5,429 nt of DNA, taken from JAJFTV01 sp964426355 (GTDB lineage Bacteria > Chloroflexota > Anaerolineae > Anaerolineales > Anaerolineaceae). The notes beneath the pieces are model-generated. The model had not been told where the DNA came from and made no database searches. It saw only the letters and a program-made list of their open reading frames with translations. The translations under genes and the position numbers were made by a program. This document shows, piece by piece, positions 5,329-5,429 of the stretch. The DNA is taken from positions 1 to 5,429 of the forward strand of contig CAYRRA010000239.1 of assembly GCA_964426355.1 (NCBI GenBank), given 5' to 3'. Numbering within the stretch: position 1 is the stretch's first letter; each line of letters opens with the position of its first letter.

Positions 5329-5429
5329 ATGACAAAACTCGACTCCATCAATCTTTTTCCGCTGGCAGACTGCCACATGCATTTCATGTCACAGGCAGTC
5401 TGTGACGAAATGAACGCCAAGATCCCCGC
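5329..5429 (+). CDS. Probable amidohydrolase-type metal-dependent hydrolase, N-terminal 33 residues (3' truncated by window edge)
   Basis: Only the first 33 codons and two further bases are present. After a short lead the product reads LADCHMHFMS at residues 12-21. The D-C-H-M-H string at 14-18 fits the HxH metal-binding motif that ends the first strand of the TIM barrel in amidohydrolase-superfamily enzymes, where two histidines bind the catalytic metal. TatD-like, amidohydrolase_2 and PHP-type proteins also begin this way, so the substrate cannot be named. The start is chosen by the GAAAGGAA site and by the usual closeness of this motif to the N terminus. It is transcribed divergently from the small membrane protein gene, with a 263-base gap that holds promoter-like boxes and inverted repeats. 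Confidence 0.65.
   Translation, partial: MTKLDSINLFPLADCHMHFMSQAVCDEMNAKIP

Noticed and set aside
1..5429. Mobile element, CRISPR array, tRNA or riboswitch
   Set aside because: No transposase or integrase, no regularly spaced repeats, no cloverleaf-like segment and no recognised riboswitch core were found on either strand.

Overview
The window is ordinary chromosomal DNA from a bacterium with roughly half G+C in its genes and clearly AT-rich intergenic gaps. The two well-conserved proteins (a Rad3/XPD-type helicase with a DinG-like layout, and an unusually long formate--tetrahydrofolate ligase) together with an XRE-cupin regulator would fit an anaerobic Chloroflexota-type (Anaerolineae-like) genome. 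This placement is inferred from general resemblance and was not tested by any search. No tRNA, rRNA, CRISPR array, insertion sequence or phage gene was seen.

Layout from left to right: (1) 2-1540, plus strand, the C-terminal 512 residues of a DinG/Rad3-type ATP-dependent helicase whose start lies outside the window. (2) 1541-1637, a short convergent gap with no convincing terminator. (3) 1638-2273, minus strand, a 211-residue XRE helix-turn-helix regulator with a C-terminal cupin sensor domain. (4) 2274-2517, an AT-rich gap holding inverted CCCA/TGGG elements just upstream of the regulator gene, a TATAAT box on the minus strand, and the strong intrinsic terminator of the next gene. (5) 2518-4437, minus strand, fhs, a 639-residue formate--tetrahydrofolate ligase of the long form seen in eukaryotic C1-THF synthase. 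(6) 4573-4857, minus strand, a 94-residue protein of unknown function. (7) 4901-5065, minus strand, a likely 54-residue two-helix membrane protein. (8) 5066-5328, a divergent regulatory gap with two inverted repeats and -10 boxes overlapping on opposite strands. (9) 5329-end, plus strand, the first 33 residues of a probable amidohydrolase-type metal-dependent hydrolase.

Functionally, fhs is the clear metabolic anchor: it activates formate onto tetrahydrofolate, feeding one-carbon metabolism (purine, serine/glycine, or the methyl branch of the Wood-Ljungdahl pathway). The two small minus-strand genes lie upstream of fhs in the same direction and could share transcripts with it, but the 135-base gap before fhs allows separate control. 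The XRE-cupin gene is separated from fhs by the terminator, so it is probably its own unit and probably autoregulated. I see no defence system or mobile element. The least explained parts are the two small genes and the regulatory elements around 4438-4572 and 5066-5328.
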